Shown in pieces: positions 63,610 through 64,000 of a stretch of DNA of 64,000 bases. Position 1 is the stretch's first letter. Each line of letters starts with the position of its first letter. Source of the stretch: Bradyrhizobium iriomotense (GTDB lineage: Bacteria > Pseudomonadota > Alphaproteobacteria > Rhizobiales > Xanthobacteraceae); contig NZ_BSOW01000028.1 of assembly GCF_030160715.1 (NCBI RefSeq), positions 1-64,000 on the forward strand, given 5' to 3'. Made by a program: the position numbers and the translations under genes. The notes under the pieces are model-generated. The model was not told where the DNA came from and did not search any database. It saw nothing but the letters and a program-made list of their open reading frames with translations.

Positions 63610-64000
63610 TCAGGGGGCCGTCTCGAAGGTCACTTCGCGGCGGCCCCAGAGCTGCTCGATGGCGGCCTGAAGATCAGCGGCAAGCACTTCGGGCGTGGAA
63701 TCCGCCTTATCGAGCCGGTTTGCGGTCATGTATTCGATCCGGCGCGTGCCGCAGATACCGGAAATGACCATGCGGTCCGGATCTTCGTCCTTCATCTGCA
63801 ATGCGGGCCAGTGGTCGCCGATCTCCTCGGCGAGAAACACGTCCTCGCCATCGACGATCATGCAATCGGGACGGATTTCGACGGAGTGAGGGACCTTGAT
63901 CTTCAGGTTGGCGATGAACCCGGCAATGAGCGCCAGCGCGGCGAAAGCCGCGAAAGAGTGTAGCCAGGACAGCGAGCTCTCGAAGAATATCTCCCAGCCG
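63610..64000 (-). CDS. hypothetical membrane-anchored protein, 5' end beyond the window
   Basis: The minus frame is open from the window edge to a stop at 63610 and reads a helix LHSFAAFAALALIAGFIANL, then IKVPHSVEIRPDCMIVDGED, VFLAEEIGDHWPALQMKDED, ISGICGTRRIEYMTANRLDK and a helix to EVTFETAP. So at least 130 residues with one visible membrane span. It converges on the coupling protein gene (seven bases between stops). No family recognised; likely part of the conjugative element. Confidence 0.65.
   Translation of the reverse strand, partial: GWEIFFESSLSWLHSFAAFAALALIAGFIANLKIKVPHSVEIRPDCMIVDGEDVFLAEEIGDHWPALQMKDEDPDRMVISGICGTRRIEYMTANRLDKADSTPEVLAADLQAAIEQLWGRREVTFETAP

Overview
The window looks like part of the symbiosis island of a Bradyrhizobium-type soybean/legume symbiont. 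The evidence is four rhizobial type III effectors of recognisable families (NopT-like C58 protease, YopJ-family acetyltransferase, NopM-like LRR-NEL ubiquitin ligase, NopD-like C48 protease), two of them behind a TtsI-type tts box, set among broken insertion sequences, toxin-antitoxin pairs, recombinases and mobilisation genes. Gene density is low on the left and many genes are decayed, as is usual for such islands. Species cannot be fixed from the sequence alone.

Layout. 1-7 kb: a secreted RTX protein with a GH16 glycanase domain cut by an IS21-like end, a relic of a C48 protease, a broken PAS histidine kinase, an IS256 remnant and a frameshifted RhtX-like transporter. 7.5-21 kb: the effector region, with nopT (tts box), a two-gene tts-box unit (an unassigned effector followed by a YopJ-family acetyltransferase), nopM, IS6/IS481 and methylcitrate synthase remnants, and a 1215-residue NopD-like protein with four N-terminal repeats and seven DLN/DxAPTP motifs in 108-bp tandem repeats. 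21.4-29 kb: two toxin-antitoxin pairs, a truncated integrase, a 0.95-kb second copy of the 3' nopT segment, a small RTX protein, an IS630 relic and a decayed type I secretion ATPase and membrane fusion protein.

29-44 kb is a compact, mostly intact metabolic block of a different character. It holds an SfnG-type flavin monooxygenase, a complete branched-chain-type ABC importer, an acyl-CoA-dehydrogenase-fold enzyme and a DszC/SfnC-like flavoprotein; next to it lie an MFS carrier, a CaiB-type CoA-transferase and an HMG-CoA-lyase-like enzyme with a divergent LysR regulator. Together they suggest uptake and oxidation of an organosulfur or carboxylic substrate followed by CoA-dependent cleavage.

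44-64 kb is again mobile DNA: a tightly overlapping five-gene cassette around a metallophosphoesterase beside a P4-type integrase, small hypothetical genes, an S1/P1 nuclease and a TauD-like dioxygenase that have each lost one metal ligand, then a second element abutting the 3' end of a tRNA(CAU) gene. That element carries a large serine recombinase whose reading frame runs through the tRNA, a tyrosine recombinase, a Sel1-repeat protein, a relaxase with a MobC-like partner, a large inverted repeat and a TraG/VirD4-type coupling protein, so it looks mobilisable or conjugative.
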